Part shown: positions 42,523-50,708 of the stretch, one piece after another
Numbering within the stretch: the stretch's first letter is position 1
Layout: every line of letters starts with the position of its first letter
Assembly (NCBI GenBank): GCA_019636195.1
Contig: JAHBYA010000014.1
Location: 1-64,000, forward strand
Source of the DNA: Planctomycetota bacterium
Lineage (GTDB): Bacteria > Planctomycetota > UBA8742 > UBA2392
Length of the DNA: 64,000 nucleotides
Reading direction: 5' to 3'
The notes under the pieces: model-generated
Database searches by the model: none
Seen by the model: the letters and a program-made list of their open reading frames with translations, nothing else
Told to the model about the DNA's origin: nothing
Translations under genes and position numbers: made by a program

Positions 42523-42921
42523 ATGCCCAAAGCCTCCAGCCACCGCGTGACGCTTGAGCGCATCAAGGCCAGCAAGGCCAAGGCAAGCGTCGTCAGCGAC
42601 AACAAAAACCCGAAGATCGCCTGCCGGCGCGAATTCCGGCGCGAAGCCACCAACCAGCGCGTGGAGTTCATCCTGTGGGACCCAGTCGGCGGGCCGGTTG
42701 CAACGGGTACTGCCGTGTTGATTGACTACTCGCCCCAGGGCGCATTGCTGGGCCACATCATGTTTGAGGACGGCTTCTGGCCCGACGGCGATTTCAGCGT
42801 TTCTTTCAAGGTCACCGGCGGCCCGCACGAGGGCGTCAGCGCCTACGGCGCACCCACCCGCTTTGCCACCAGCCGCGCCAACCTGGCTGTGCGCTTTGAC
42901 GGCCTGTACGTCAAGCTGTAG
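42523..42921 (+). CDS. Small PilZ-like domain protein
   Basis: The 132-residue protein has features of a PilZ c-di-GMP receptor: an Arg-rich segment CRREFRREATNQRVEF (R-x3-R type) and IDYSPQGALLG, which matches the D/N-x-S-x-x-G motif. A beta-barrel-like rest follows and ends in AVRFDGLYVKL. The first 35 residues are basic and Ser/Lys-rich. If it binds c-di-GMP it would be a single-domain adaptor. The match is by eye and moderately weak. The stop is 3 bases from the convergent nadE. Confidence 0.55.
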   Translation: MPKASSHRVTLERIKASKAKASVVSDNKNPKIACRREFRREATNQRVEFILWDPVGGPVATGTAVLIDYSPQGALLGHIMFEDGFWPDGDFSVSFKVTGGPHEGVSAYGAPTRFATSRANLAVRFDGLYVKL

Positions 42922-42924
42922 CGA

Positions 42925-44532
42925 TCAACCGATTTTCTTGGCCACAGGGATCCTGCGGCCTGCGCCAAACGCCCGCTTGCTGATTCGCAGCACGATCGGG
43001 GCCTGCCTGCGCTTGTACTCGGCGATCTCGACCATGCGCAGCACTTTGCGCACCAGCACAGGGTCTTCGCCCTGCGCAATGATCGCATCGGCGCCCAGGT
43101 GATCATCAAGGTATGACTCAAGGACGCGGTCCAGCACCGCATACGGCGGCAGCGTGTCCTGGTCGGTCTGGTTCGGGCGCAGCTCGGCGCTGGGCGGCTT
43201 GTCGATGATTGCCCGCGGGATGTGCTCAAGGCGGCCCGCCATTTCATACACGCGGGTCTTGGGCACGTCGCCGATCACTTCCAGGGCGCCGCACATATCG
43301 CCGTACAGCGTGCTGTAACCGACCGCCAGCTCGCTGCGGTTGCCGGTGGCCAGCACCAGCGAGCCGTCGGCGTTGCTGCGCGACATCAACAGCAGGCCGC
43401 GCACCCGCGCCTGCATGTTCTCCTCGGCGACGCCGCCGGGAAAGCCCGCCAACTTGCGCAGGGTTTCAAAGGCTGCATCGACGTCAATGACCTCAAAGTT
43501 CACGCCCAGCCTCGCGGCCAGCTCGCGGCTGTCTTCCACGCTGCCGGTGCTGGAAAAGCGCGTGGGCATGCTGATGGCCGTGACGTTGGCGGGGCCGAGC
43601 GCCCTGGCCGCGATGCAGGTGACGACCGCGCTGTCGATGCCCCCGGATAGCCCGACCAGCGCGCGTTCGTGGCCGGTCTTGCGAAAGTAGTCGCGCACGC
43701 CGCACACCAGCGCGTCAATCTCGTCGGCGACGTCATCCTGCCGCCACTCGTCGGCTGCACCGGATTCAGGGTCGGCGATGAACACGCACTCTTCAAACAG
43801 CGGCAGGCGTGCAATCGTCTTGCCCTTGCCGTCGCAGGCGACGCTGGCGCCGTCAAAGATCAGGTCGTCCTGCGCGCCGGCCTGGTTGACGATCATGCAC
43901 GGCCGCCCCGTGCGCCGTGCCGTCGCCGCCACCAGTTGCTCGCGCAGGCAGTGTTTGCCCGTGCCCCAGGGCGACGCGCTGATGTTGATCAGAAGCTCGG
44001 CGCCGGCCTGCACTGCCAGCATGGCGGGGTCACTGTCATAATCGATGCGCCCCAGCAGGTCTTCATCGACCCAGATGTCTTCACAGATCAGCAGGCCGAG
44101 TTTGCGGCCCCGGAAGTCCGCGACCACCGGGGTGGGGTCCGGTTCAAAGTAGCGGCGTTCGTCAAAGATGTCGTAGGTCGGCAGCAGGGCCTTGTGCTTC
44201 GTGGCAAGCACCTTGCCGTTGTCGCACAGCACCGCCGAGTTGCGCAGCGGCTTGCCGCGCGGGTTGTCGTTGCGCGTGACCAGTCCGTACAGCAGGCCCA
44301 CGTTGCGCTCGGACGACAGGCGCAACATGCGCTCGCTGGCGGCGAGGTTGCGGTCCACAAAGTCCGGGTAGAGCATCATGTCGTGGGGCGGATAGCCGGG
44401 CAGCGCGAGCTCAGGCAGCACGCACAGATCGGCGCCATGATCGACGGCGGTTCGCACGCGCGACTCAATGCGGCGGATGTTGCCGTCAAAGTCACCGATC
44501 AACGGGTTGAGCTGCAGCATTGCGATGCGCAT
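42925..44532 (-). CDS. nadE: Glutamine-dependent NAD+ synthetase
   Basis: The 535-residue enzyme makes NAD from nicotinic acid adenine dinucleotide with ammonia channelled from glutamine. The N-terminal nitrilase-type glutaminase has its catalytic Glu (LPELALPGYPPHD), Lys (TKHKALLPTYDIF) and Cys (LLICEDIWVDED). The C-terminal synthetase has the P-loop VGLSGGIDSAVV and the later ATGNRSELAVGYSTLYGD. The start at 44532 follows GATCAT six bases upstream, with TTGCGT 17 bases further, so a leaderless transcript is likely. The longer frame is unsupported. It converges on the PilZ-like gene. Confidence 0.94.
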   Translation of the reverse strand: MRIAMLQLNPLIGDFDGNIRRIESRVRTAVDHGADLCVLPELALPGYPPHDMMLYPDFVDRNLAASERMLRLSSERNVGLLYGLVTRNDNPRGKPLRNSAVLCDNGKVLATKHKALLPTYDIFDERRYFEPDPTPVVADFRGRKLGLLICEDIWVDEDLLGRIDYDSDPAMLAVQAGAELLINISASPWGTGKHCLREQLVAATARRTGRPCMIVNQAGAQDDLIFDGASVACDGKGKTIARLPLFEECVFIADPESGAADEWRQDDVADEIDALVCGVRDYFRKTGHERALVGLSGGIDSAVVTCIAARALGPANVTAISMPTRFSSTGSVEDSRELAARLGVNFEVIDVDAAFETLRKLAGFPGGVAEENMQARVRGLLLMSRSNADGSLVLATGNRSELAVGYSTLYGDMCGALEVIGDVPKTRVYEMAGRLEHIPRAIIDKPPSAELRPNQTDQDTLPPYAVLDRVLESYLDDHLGADAIIAQGEDPVLVRKVLRMVEIAEYKRRQAPIVLRISKRAFGAGRRIPVAKKIG

Positions 44533-44627
44533 GGCGCAATGATCATCGGGCGCAGCGCAGAACGCAATGGGCGTTTGGGCATTGCAGGCGCGGCCCGGTT
44601 GATTCATTGTGCGGGCAAGGAGGCACC

Positions 44628-45053
44628 ATGATCGGCTACTACCCCATCAATCCTGCCGGCAGCAGCGTGGACGAGGATGCGTTCGGGCCGCGCTTCTTTC
44701 GCACCCACTTTTTCGACCGGATGAAGCAGGTGTGCCAGGTCGATGACCAGACGCCGGTGCTTGAGATCATGCTGACTTCGGGCCAGGTGCTGGACGTGTC
44801 GCACATCATTGAACTCAAGGGCGACTACATGCTGGTCAACGCCTTTGTGGACAACCGCACCTGCGAAAACACCTACAACGCCTACATCCGATACCTCACA
44901 ATCTACCGCATCAACGTGTTGACCAAGCCGACCGACGAACGGCCGATCGGGTTCAACAACCGTGAGCCGGTGGTCAGCGAAGATGGTCCGCGCATGCCGC
45001 CCAGGCCGGGATCGGCAGGCGGCACCAAGAAGCGCAAACGCAAACAGGGCTAG
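44628..45053 (+). CDS. Hypothetical protein of 141 residues
   Basis: The gene has a perfect ribosome site (AGGAGG). The protein has a compact beta-rich core (VLEIMLTSGQVLDVSHIIEL, YMLVNAFVDNRTC) and a basic tail rich in Pro, Arg and Lys (GGTKKRKRKQG). I recognise no family. It resembles small one-domain regulators that bind RNA or nucleotide, but this is a guess. The stop TAG overlaps the PII gene's stop within one CTAG tetranucleotide. Confidence 0.55.
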   Translation: MIGYYPINPAGSSVDEDAFGPRFFRTHFFDRMKQVCQVDDQTPVLEIMLTSGQVLDVSHIIELKGDYMLVNAFVDNRTCENTYNAYIRYLTIYRINVLTKPTDERPIGFNNREPVVSEDGPRMPPRPGSAGGTKKRKRKQG

Positions 45054-45385
45054 ATTGCTTCGCTGCCGTGCTCGCCGGTGCGGATGCGGATCACGTCATC
45101 AAGCCGAAGCACCAGCACACGCCCGACCGCGCCGGTGTCGTCGCCGGCGGCCGCCATGACAGCGTCGATGGTCGGCTGTACAAAACTGTCGTTGACCGCG
45201 ATTTCGAGCTTCAGGCGCTTGAACATTTCGATCTCAAGCTGCCCGGTGCCGGCCTCGGCGGTGTCGCGGTGGTGGCCGATACCGGAAACTTCGCTGATCG
45301 TGAAGCGAAACACCTCGGCCCTGGCCAGCGCCTCTTTCACGGCCTCCAGCTTCTCCGGTGCGATGATGACCTGTACCAGTTTCAT
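45050..45385 (-). CDS. PII-type signalling protein without the T-loop tyrosine
   Basis: The 111-residue protein is a GlnB-family trimeric PII. It begins MKLVQVIIAPEKLEAVKEAL and ends VLVLRLDDVIRIRTGEHG, where the C-terminal signature of GlnB/GlnK is clear. PII proteins sense ATP/ADP and 2-oxoglutarate. The T-loop (HHRDTAEAGTGQLEIEMF) lacks the uridylylated tyrosine and is shorter than in E. coli GlnB, so covalent control by GlnD is unlikely. The ATG overlaps the preceding TPR gene by four bases (ATGA), suggesting joint function. No glnA or amtB lies near. Confidence 0.88.
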   Translation of the reverse strand: MKLVQVIIAPEKLEAVKEALARAEVFRFTISEVSGIGHHRDTAEAGTGQLEIEMFKRLKLEIAVNDSFVQPTIDAVMAAAGDDTGAVGRVLVLRLDDVIRIRTGEHGSEAI

Positions 45386-46437
45386 GCCTCGAACTCGATC
45401 TTCTCAATCCGCACAATCGGCAGCGGCGTGCCGTCCGTGCGCAGCGCGCGCAGGCCGACGCCCACCGAGGCTTCCCCGATCACCGGGCGCAGCAGCGTGC
45501 TGTGGCCCTGCCGTACCTTCTCAGACTCGGCGAACTCAGTGAACAGGTAAAACAACGGCATCAGGCCGCTGCGCACGCCGCCGTCGCGCATGGTCACAAA
45601 CGCGCCCGTGGCTGCCCCCGGCTGGTCAAACTCAATGCTTGCAATTTCGCTGAAGGGGAGAAACTCCAGCCCCTCGCCTGTCACCAGCTCTAATGTGGCG
45701 CCGGTCAGGGTGTCACAGTCTTCCAGCGCCTGCACCGCCATCGTGTCCGGGCCCTGCTCGTCGGGCAGGTTGCGCAGGGTCAGCGTGCCGGCCTGCGGCT
45801 GGTAACGCTCATGCTCAAACATCAGCACCACCGACTGCACGAAGTTACGCACCAGAATCGCCAGTTCGCCGCGCGACGCTTCGGGCAGCACTTCCATCCA
45901 GCGGTTGATCGCATCCGGCGTGTCCTGGGCCAGGCCGGGTTGCACCAGCAGCCGGATCAGTTCAGGCCGCGCGATGCGCAGAAAGGCCAGATGCGCAAGC
46001 CGCTGGTACCGGGGAGGTTCAAGCGTGCCTTCCCGGGCGGCTTCAAAGAGGCGCAAGTATTCGTCCTGGCTGAACGTGAAGTACTGGCGGCGCATGGCGG
46101 ACACAAACTCGGCGGCCACGCCCTCTTCGTCGGGGATCAGCTCAAACGCCGAGCGGATGTGCGGGTAGCCTTGCTCGTGCTTGCCGGTCATGAAGCACAC
46201 GCGGCTGTACAGCAGGTGCGCCACGCCGTTGTCTTCGTCCTGTGCCAGCACCTGCTGCAGCAGGCGTGAAGCGCCATCGAGGTCATCCTGTTCAAGCAGC
46301 AGGCTGGCGAGATTCAGCCGCGCGGCCGTGTGGTCGGGCTGCTCGTCGATGATCTGGCGGTAGATGGCGCCTGCGCCTTCCACGTCGCCGTCGCGATGCT
46401 TGATCAGGGCCTGTTGCAGCAGATCATCCACGTCCAT
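45382..46437 (-). CDS. TPR protein with an ImpE-like C-terminal domain
   Basis: The 351-residue protein starts with two to three TPR units (EGAGAIYRQIIDEQPDHTAARLN-type pattern). It ends with a domain that looks like ImpE/TagJ accessory proteins of type VI secretion: FLPFSEIASIEF, then GVGLRALRTDG and VRIEKIEF. The central 130 residues are helical. No type VI genes are present, so it is better seen as a distant TPR/ImpE relative with unknown partner. TATGGT six bases before ATG and TTGCCC 16 bases further suggest a leaderless transcript. It is coupled to the PII gene. Confidence 0.65.
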   Translation of the reverse strand: MDVDDLLQQALIKHRDGDVEGAGAIYRQIIDEQPDHTAARLNLASLLLEQDDLDGASRLLQQVLAQDEDNGVAHLLYSRVCFMTGKHEQGYPHIRSAFELIPDEEGVAAEFVSAMRRQYFTFSQDEYLRLFEAAREGTLEPPRYQRLAHLAFLRIARPELIRLLVQPGLAQDTPDAINRWMEVLPEASRGELAILVRNFVQSVVLMFEHERYQPQAGTLTLRNLPDEQGPDTMAVQALEDCDTLTGATLELVTGEGLEFLPFSEIASIEFDQPGAATGAFVTMRDGGVRSGLMPLFYLFTEFAESEKVRQGHSTLLRPVIGEASVGVGLRALRTDGTPLPIVRIEKIEFEA

Positions 46438-46478
46438 GCGTGAACCATAGCACGGTGGCGCGGGCGGGCAAATGCAGG

Positions 46479-47300
46479 CTAGTCTTTGATGGCGCCGCGG
46501 TGCAGCGGGTTGCCGAAGCGATCCACCGGACGGCCGTCCTTGTACTGCAGGCCGCCGTAGTTCTCTTCAGTGCCCTGGTCGCCAAGCCGCTCGGTGCGAA
46601 GGCGATTCAGGGCTTCCAGTTCGCGGTCATTGAAGCGATCGGGCAGGTAGCGCCCAGCCAGCTGCGAGGCCTCCGTGGCGCGCAGGCGCGTCATCACCAG
46701 CACCGGCGGCGCGCTGCGGTGCCCGCGGTGAAAAACGCCGCGGGTGCGCGCGTCAAGGCTGCTGACTTCGGGGTCCCACATGCGCACGCGGGACTTGTCC
46801 TGCGCGACGGTGTCGTAGCCGTAGCCGGAGGGCGGGTTGTAGATGTGCTTGGCGGCGTCCTCAAGCTGGAAGCGCCCGACAAAGCTGGGCCCGCGGGCAT
46901 CCACTCGATACAGGTCGCCCTCCGCGCCCAGGATGGCCAGGCGCGTCCAGTAGCGGTCGTAGAACTCGTACAGCATTTCCGTGCCGCGGTCTTCTTCAAG
47001 GCGGCGGATGTAGCCCGCGGTCTTGAGCGCCGTAGGTTGGGTCGGGTCGGGTGCGATCTCAACGTGAAAGAACTCCACGCCCACCAGCCCCTTCCCCTTG
47101 CCGCTGGTGTCGCGCATTTTGTCTTTGATGTTGTCCGACTGGAACAACTCGGCAATCGTGTAGCCCGCCGTGCCGTGGCGCCGCGTCTCCGCGGCCACCA
47201 TGTCGCGGTCGAGCTTTTCCAGCGGGCGCGCCGCGCGCGACTGGTCCGAGACGCAGCCGGCAGCCACGCACAATGCGCAAATGGCAACCACAAATCGCAT
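46479..47300 (-). CDS. Putative lipoprotein of 273 residues
   Basis: A lipoprotein signal (MRFVVAICALCVAAGCVSD; lipobox AAGC) is followed by a mature protein with KGLVGVEFFHVEIAP, YTIAELFQSDNIKDKM and a long beta-rich middle with several Gly-Tyr pairs. AGGA about seven bases before ATG is the ribosome site. No family is recognised. It lies in a long run of minus-strand genes but with 40-60 bases on both sides, so the operon is not certain. Confidence 0.65.
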   Translation of the reverse strand: MRFVVAICALCVAAGCVSDQSRAARPLEKLDRDMVAAETRRHGTAGYTIAELFQSDNIKDKMRDTSGKGKGLVGVEFFHVEIAPDPTQPTALKTAGYIRRLEEDRGTEMLYEFYDRYWTRLAILGAEGDLYRVDARGPSFVGRFQLEDAAKHIYNPPSGYGYDTVAQDKSRVRMWDPEVSSLDARTRGVFHRGHRSAPPVLVMTRLRATEASQLAGRYLPDRFNDRELEALNRLRTERLGDQGTEENYGGLQYKDGRPVDRFGNPLHRGAIKD

Positions 47301-47363
47301 ACGGCAGTCCTGTCGGGGGGAGTCGCCAGCTTACCCGCCTGCCCCGCGCGGTCAAACCAGAAA

Positions 47364-48551
47364 TCACGCGTGCCGGCCCGCCATCTGGCCCGACGCCAGC
47401 GCGAAGTGCGCGCCGAAGCCTCCCCAGTCCGGCTGAACGTCCAGGATCTCGCCGGCAAGGTACAGGCCCGGGGTTACCCGGCTGGCAAACGTGCGCGGGT
47501 CCACCTGGCGCACGCTTGCGCCGCCGAAGCGGGTTTCGGGGTCGCGGGCGCCGGTGATCGACAGGCGCAGGGCGGTCATCAGCTTCAGCAGACCCTGGCG
47601 ATCTTTCAGCTCAAGGTGCATGGCGCGGGCGTTTGCCTTTACGCCCAGAATGCGCAGGAACGCTTCCGCCAGGCGTTGCGGCAACATGCGGTCGAGTGCC
47701 GCCGGGGCGAACTCGCGGGTGCCGCCGCCAAGCGCGCGGTACAGCCACTCGGCGACATCTTCTTGTGACTGCTCGGGGTAGAAATCCAGCTCCAGCTCAA
47801 GGTCGCGCATGCCCGCGGCCAGGCCGCTGAGGTTGAACACGACTTCGCCGCTGACCGCGCCGTCCTGAAACAGCAGGCTGCCCTCGCGGGTCGCCAGCGC
47901 ACGGTTGCCTGCGTGCAGCGTCGCCCGCACGTCCATCCACAGCCCGGCCACACTGGCCAGCCAAGGCTCGTCCGTGGCCAGCGCCGCGTGGGCGGGAGTG
48001 GCCGGCGCGACGTCGTGGCCCAGGCCATGCGCAAGCGCGTGGCCGGTGGGGGAGGGGCCGGTGGCCAGCACCAGCGCGTTCGCGGATACGGGCTCGCCGT
48101 CAATGACCAGTGCAAATCCGCCGGCAACGGCTTCGGCGCGGGTGATGGTTACGCCCGCGTAAAGCTCGGCGCCTGCGTCTTCCAGGGCGCCCAGCAGCGT
48201 GTCGCGTACGGCTGTGCCGCCGCCGGGGGCAACGACATGGCCGTAGTGCTCGGCGTTGCGCAGCTTCAGGCCGTGATCCGCAAACCAGTCGCGCAGGGCG
48301 GGCAGCGGAAGTTGGGCAATGGCGTCGCTGACAAAGCGCGCGTGGCGGCCGCCAAAGCGCGAGACATCCAGCCCGGTGTTGCTGACGGGGGCATCGCCGG
48401 CCCCGCTGAGCAGAAAGCGGATGCAGGACTCGGGCTCGCGCTCAAACACTGCCACGCTGCGGCCCCGCTGCGCGGCGGCAATGCCGGCCATAAGGCCAGC
48501 CGGCCCGCCGCCGATCACGACGACGTCGCGGGTGAGCGCAGGTTCAGGCAT
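47364..48551 (-). CDS. HI0933-type FAD-dependent oxidoreductase
   Basis: The 395-residue flavoprotein has a dinucleotide-binding start (VVVIGGGPAGLMAGIAAAQRG). The HI0933/BaiN group features are LLSGAGDAPVSNTGLD near the flavin ring, GGTAVRDTLLGALEDAGAEL, NALVLATGPSPTG and a C-terminal ITGARDPETRFGGASV followed by PGLYLAGEILDVQPDWGGF. The family contains enzymes that reduce bile-acid enones and unknown substrates. The substrate here is unknown. The ATG has no clear ribosome site. It lies three bases from the next gene's stop region and is likely co-transcribed with it. Confidence 0.85.
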   Translation of the reverse strand: MPEPALTRDVVVIGGGPAGLMAGIAAAQRGRSVAVFEREPESCIRFLLSGAGDAPVSNTGLDVSRFGGRHARFVSDAIAQLPLPALRDWFADHGLKLRNAEHYGHVVAPGGGTAVRDTLLGALEDAGAELYAGVTITRAEAVAGGFALVIDGEPVSANALVLATGPSPTGHALAHGLGHDVAPATPAHAALATDEPWLASVAGLWMDVRATLHAGNRALATREGSLLFQDGAVSGEVVFNLSGLAAGMRDLELELDFYPEQSQEDVAEWLYRALGGGTREFAPAALDRMLPQRLAEAFLRILGVKANARAMHLELKDRQGLLKLMTALRLSITGARDPETRFGGASVRQVDPRTFASRVTPGLYLAGEILDVQPDWGGFGAHFALASGQMAGRHA

Positions 48552-48554
48552 CGG

Positions 48555-48884
48555 TTAGAAGTGCTGGCGCAAGTTGTACAGAACCAGCGACTGGTTGGTG
48601 AAATACATCGCCACCATGCCGGCATATACGACCAGCGCAATGAACGAGCCGATCAGGCCCTGGTTGATGCGCTGCTTGCCGGACATGGTCTTTTCAAAGA
48701 ACGGGAAAATGATGCCGAAGCCCAGCGCGAACAGCGTGCCGACGTAGAAAGGCGTGGCGGTTGAAGACTTGATGGTCTCGCTGTCCACGATGTTCAAGCC
48801 GTAAAGCGCAACCCAGATGATCATCAGGGCGATGTTGAGCAGGCCTACATAATACGTGATTGAGATCGATTCTTTAGCTGCCAC
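48555..48884 (-). CDS. Small membrane protein with three helices
   Basis: The 109-residue protein has three hydrophobic helices, e.g. YYVGLLNIALMIIWVALYGL and LIGSFIALVVYAGMVAMYF. The GTG at 48884 was chosen: a G-rich ribosome site lies before it and it gives MAAKESISITYY. An ATG at 48929 would lengthen the overlap with queD and add Arg/Cys-rich sequence. It overlaps the queD stop by eleven bases, so the two are probably coupled. No family was recognised. Confidence 0.65.
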   Translation of the reverse strand: MAAKESISITYYVGLLNIALMIIWVALYGLNIVDSETIKSSTATPFYVGTLFALGFGIIFPFFEKTMSGKQRINQGLIGSFIALVVYAGMVAMYFTNQSLVLYNLRQHF

Positions 48885-49392
48885 GATCAGCCCCCCGTTG
48901 CGTGTGCGGCAACACGAGCCGGAAAACACCCTGCTGCCCCGGCGCCTCTTCTACCCCAACCGTAATGGCATGCAAGTGACGATGTTCGTTCCGGCTTACC
49001 AGCGCATCATATAACCTTTTCGCGAGGTAAGTTGCGAGAAGTTCTGTGGATGTGTTGGGCAGGTCCAGCAGCAGGGTGTCCTGCCTTGGCACCGAGAACT
49101 CGCTGCCATCGTTGTGCCGGACGTGGATGTTTGCGCCCTGCTCGGTGATCTTCAACACTTCCGCGCGTCGCGGGAACAGGGTCTTGTGGTCCAGCTCGTT
49201 GCAGAGTTCACGAAACAGCGGTTTGAAGGTGATGTAGTCCAGTACATAGCCGGCGGGGCCAAGCTCGCCCTCGACCTCAACCCATGCCCAGTAGTTGTGG
49301 CCGTGAAGCGGCTCACGACTGCCGTCATTGAACAGCAAAAAGTGCGCGCACGAAAAATTGAAGTACTGCTTGTCAACACGGATGCGATACAT
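48874..49392 (-). CDS. queD: 6-pyruvoyltetrahydropterin synthase/QueD family enzyme
   Basis: The 172-residue enzyme is of the T-fold PTPS/QueD family (7-deazaguanine or pterin pathways). Zinc ligands are present: His in FSCAHFLLF and both His of PLHGHNYWAWVEVEG. The catalytic triad region LDHKTLF and the late GVEEAPGQQGVF are seen. The usual catalytic Cys just before LHGH is missing (SREPLHGH, with Glu three residues before the first His), which is the pattern proposed for PTPS-III-like enzymes. A TAGGCT hexamer lies six bases before the ATG. No other queuosine gene is nearby, so the product is uncertain. Confidence 0.8.
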   Translation of the reverse strand: MYRIRVDKQYFNFSCAHFLLFNDGSREPLHGHNYWAWVEVEGELGPAGYVLDYITFKPLFRELCNELDHKTLFPRRAEVLKITEQGANIHVRHNDGSEFSVPRQDTLLLDLPNTSTELLATYLAKRLYDALVSRNEHRHLHAITVGVEEAPGQQGVFRLVLPHTQRGADRGS

Positions 49393-49438
49393 CGCCCCAG
49401 CCTACAGCGCCCCGCACAGCCCGAAAAGCAGGAATCGC

Positions 49439-50467
49439 CTAGAACTGGCGCAGGAAGCGCATGTCGTTGGCTGTGAAGTGCCGGATGTCCGGTATGCCGT
49501 GCTTCAGCATGGCAATACGTTCAACGCCCATGCCGAAGGCAAAGCCCGTCACCTGCTCAGGGTCATAGCCGACCGCGCGCAGCACGTTGGGGTGCACCAT
49601 GCCGCAGCCCAGGATTTCCAGCCATGGCTTCTTGAGGTGGCTGAACATCTCGGCGCTGATGTCAACCTCGGCGCTGATTTCAGTGAACGGGAAGTAGTGG
49701 GGCCTTAGCCGCATCTTGGCGTTTGCGCCGAAGTACTCGCGCACGAACAGCTCCAGCACCGACTTCAGGTCGCCGAAGGTGATGCCCTTGTCCACCGCCA
49801 AGCCTTCAATCTGGTGAAACATGTAATGGTGCGTTGCGTCCACAGTGTCAGGCCGATACACGCGGCCCGGCGCGATCACGCGCACCGGCGGCTGTTGCCT
49901 TTCCATGGTGCGCACCTGGATGGTGCTGGTCTGGCTGCGCAGCAGCAGCGGCACGGGCTTGCCTTCCCAGTCGGGGCCGGCGACGCGCAGGTAAAAGTTG
50001 TCCTGTTCGTTGCGCGCGGGATGGCCTTGCGGAATGTTGAGCTTCTCAAAGTTGTGGGCTTCGTCTTCAACTTCCGGGCCTTCCACCTCTGCAAAGCCGA
50101 TGCGGCTGAAAATGTCCACGATTTCGCGGATCGTCTGGCTGATGATGTGCTGGTGCCCGAGCTCGTGCTTTGTGCCCGGCTTGGTCAGGTCAAGGCCTGC
50201 TGCAACGGGCTTTGCGTCGCCAACGCGGGCCTTGGCGGCCGCGCAGGCTTCCTCAAGTTGCTTGTTCAGCAGGTTGGCGGCTTTGCCGAACTCGCCGCGC
50301 TGCTCTTTGGGCACGTCCTTGACGCCGCCCAGCACGGCCTTGGCCAGGCCTTTTCCGCCGAGATACTTGCGGCGCGCTTCTTCAAGGCGGTCAGGCGTGG
50401 ACGCATCGGCAAAGGCCTTGAGGCCCTCTGCCAGCAGCGTCGTGATATCGGACAGTTGATAGCCCAT
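49439..50467 (-). CDS. pheS: Phenylalanyl-tRNA synthetase alpha subunit
   Basis: The 342-residue catalytic subunit charges tRNA-Phe as an alpha2-beta2 complex. The N-terminal coiled-coil is short, and class II motif 1 is at the VEDEAHNFEKLNIPQGHPA region. Motif 2 is in RVIAPGRVYRPDTVDATHHYMFHQIEG, motif 3 in GFAFGMGVERIAMLKHGIPDIR. The start at 50467 (MGYQLSDITTLL) is preceded by TATATT eight bases upstream, so transcription is probably nearly leaderless. Sixteen extra residues of the long frame are rejected. pheT is not adjacent, which is unusual because the two are often one operon. Confidence 0.95.
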   Translation of the reverse strand: MGYQLSDITTLLAEGLKAFADASTPDRLEEARRKYLGGKGLAKAVLGGVKDVPKEQRGEFGKAANLLNKQLEEACAAAKARVGDAKPVAAGLDLTKPGTKHELGHQHIISQTIREIVDIFSRIGFAEVEGPEVEDEAHNFEKLNIPQGHPARNEQDNFYLRVAGPDWEGKPVPLLLRSQTSTIQVRTMERQQPPVRVIAPGRVYRPDTVDATHHYMFHQIEGLAVDKGITFGDLKSVLELFVREYFGANAKMRLRPHYFPFTEISAEVDISAEMFSHLKKPWLEILGCGMVHPNVLRAVGYDPEQVTGFAFGMGVERIAMLKHGIPDIRHFTANDMRFLRQF

Positions 50468-50522
50468 GGGGCGGGAATATACCGGCCAAGAGGGATCGCG
50501 CCAGTAAGGCATGCGCTGACGG

Positions 50523-50708
50523 CTACCGCACGCGCATGAAGCCGCGCACGATAATCACGAACACAGCCACAGCGGCAAGCAGGCCCATCAAAACCGGGTC
50601 CACACTGCGCTGGTCTCTTTGCGACTCATAGATTTCCCATGCCGCGATGCAGGCCACCGCGACCAGGGGCCAGAATCGCCACAGGGGCCGTTTGGGACGC
50701 TCCGTCAT
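50523..50708 (-). CDS. Small membrane protein (61 residues)
   Basis: The short protein has two hydrophobic helices separated by a charged loop (EIYESQRDQRSVDP) and a basic N-terminus. Its start overlaps the stop of the preceding P-loop gene by four bases, a good sign that it is a real gene coupled to it. It has no known family and no cysteine. Function unknown. Confidence 0.6.
   Translation of the reverse strand: MTERPKRPLWRFWPLVAVACIAAWEIYESQRDQRSVDPVLMGLLAAVAVFVIIVRGFMRVR

Noticed and set aside
45382..46437. Type VI secretion locus, from the ImpE-like gene
   Set aside because: No other type VI gene is in the window. The similarity is limited to a C-terminal pattern.
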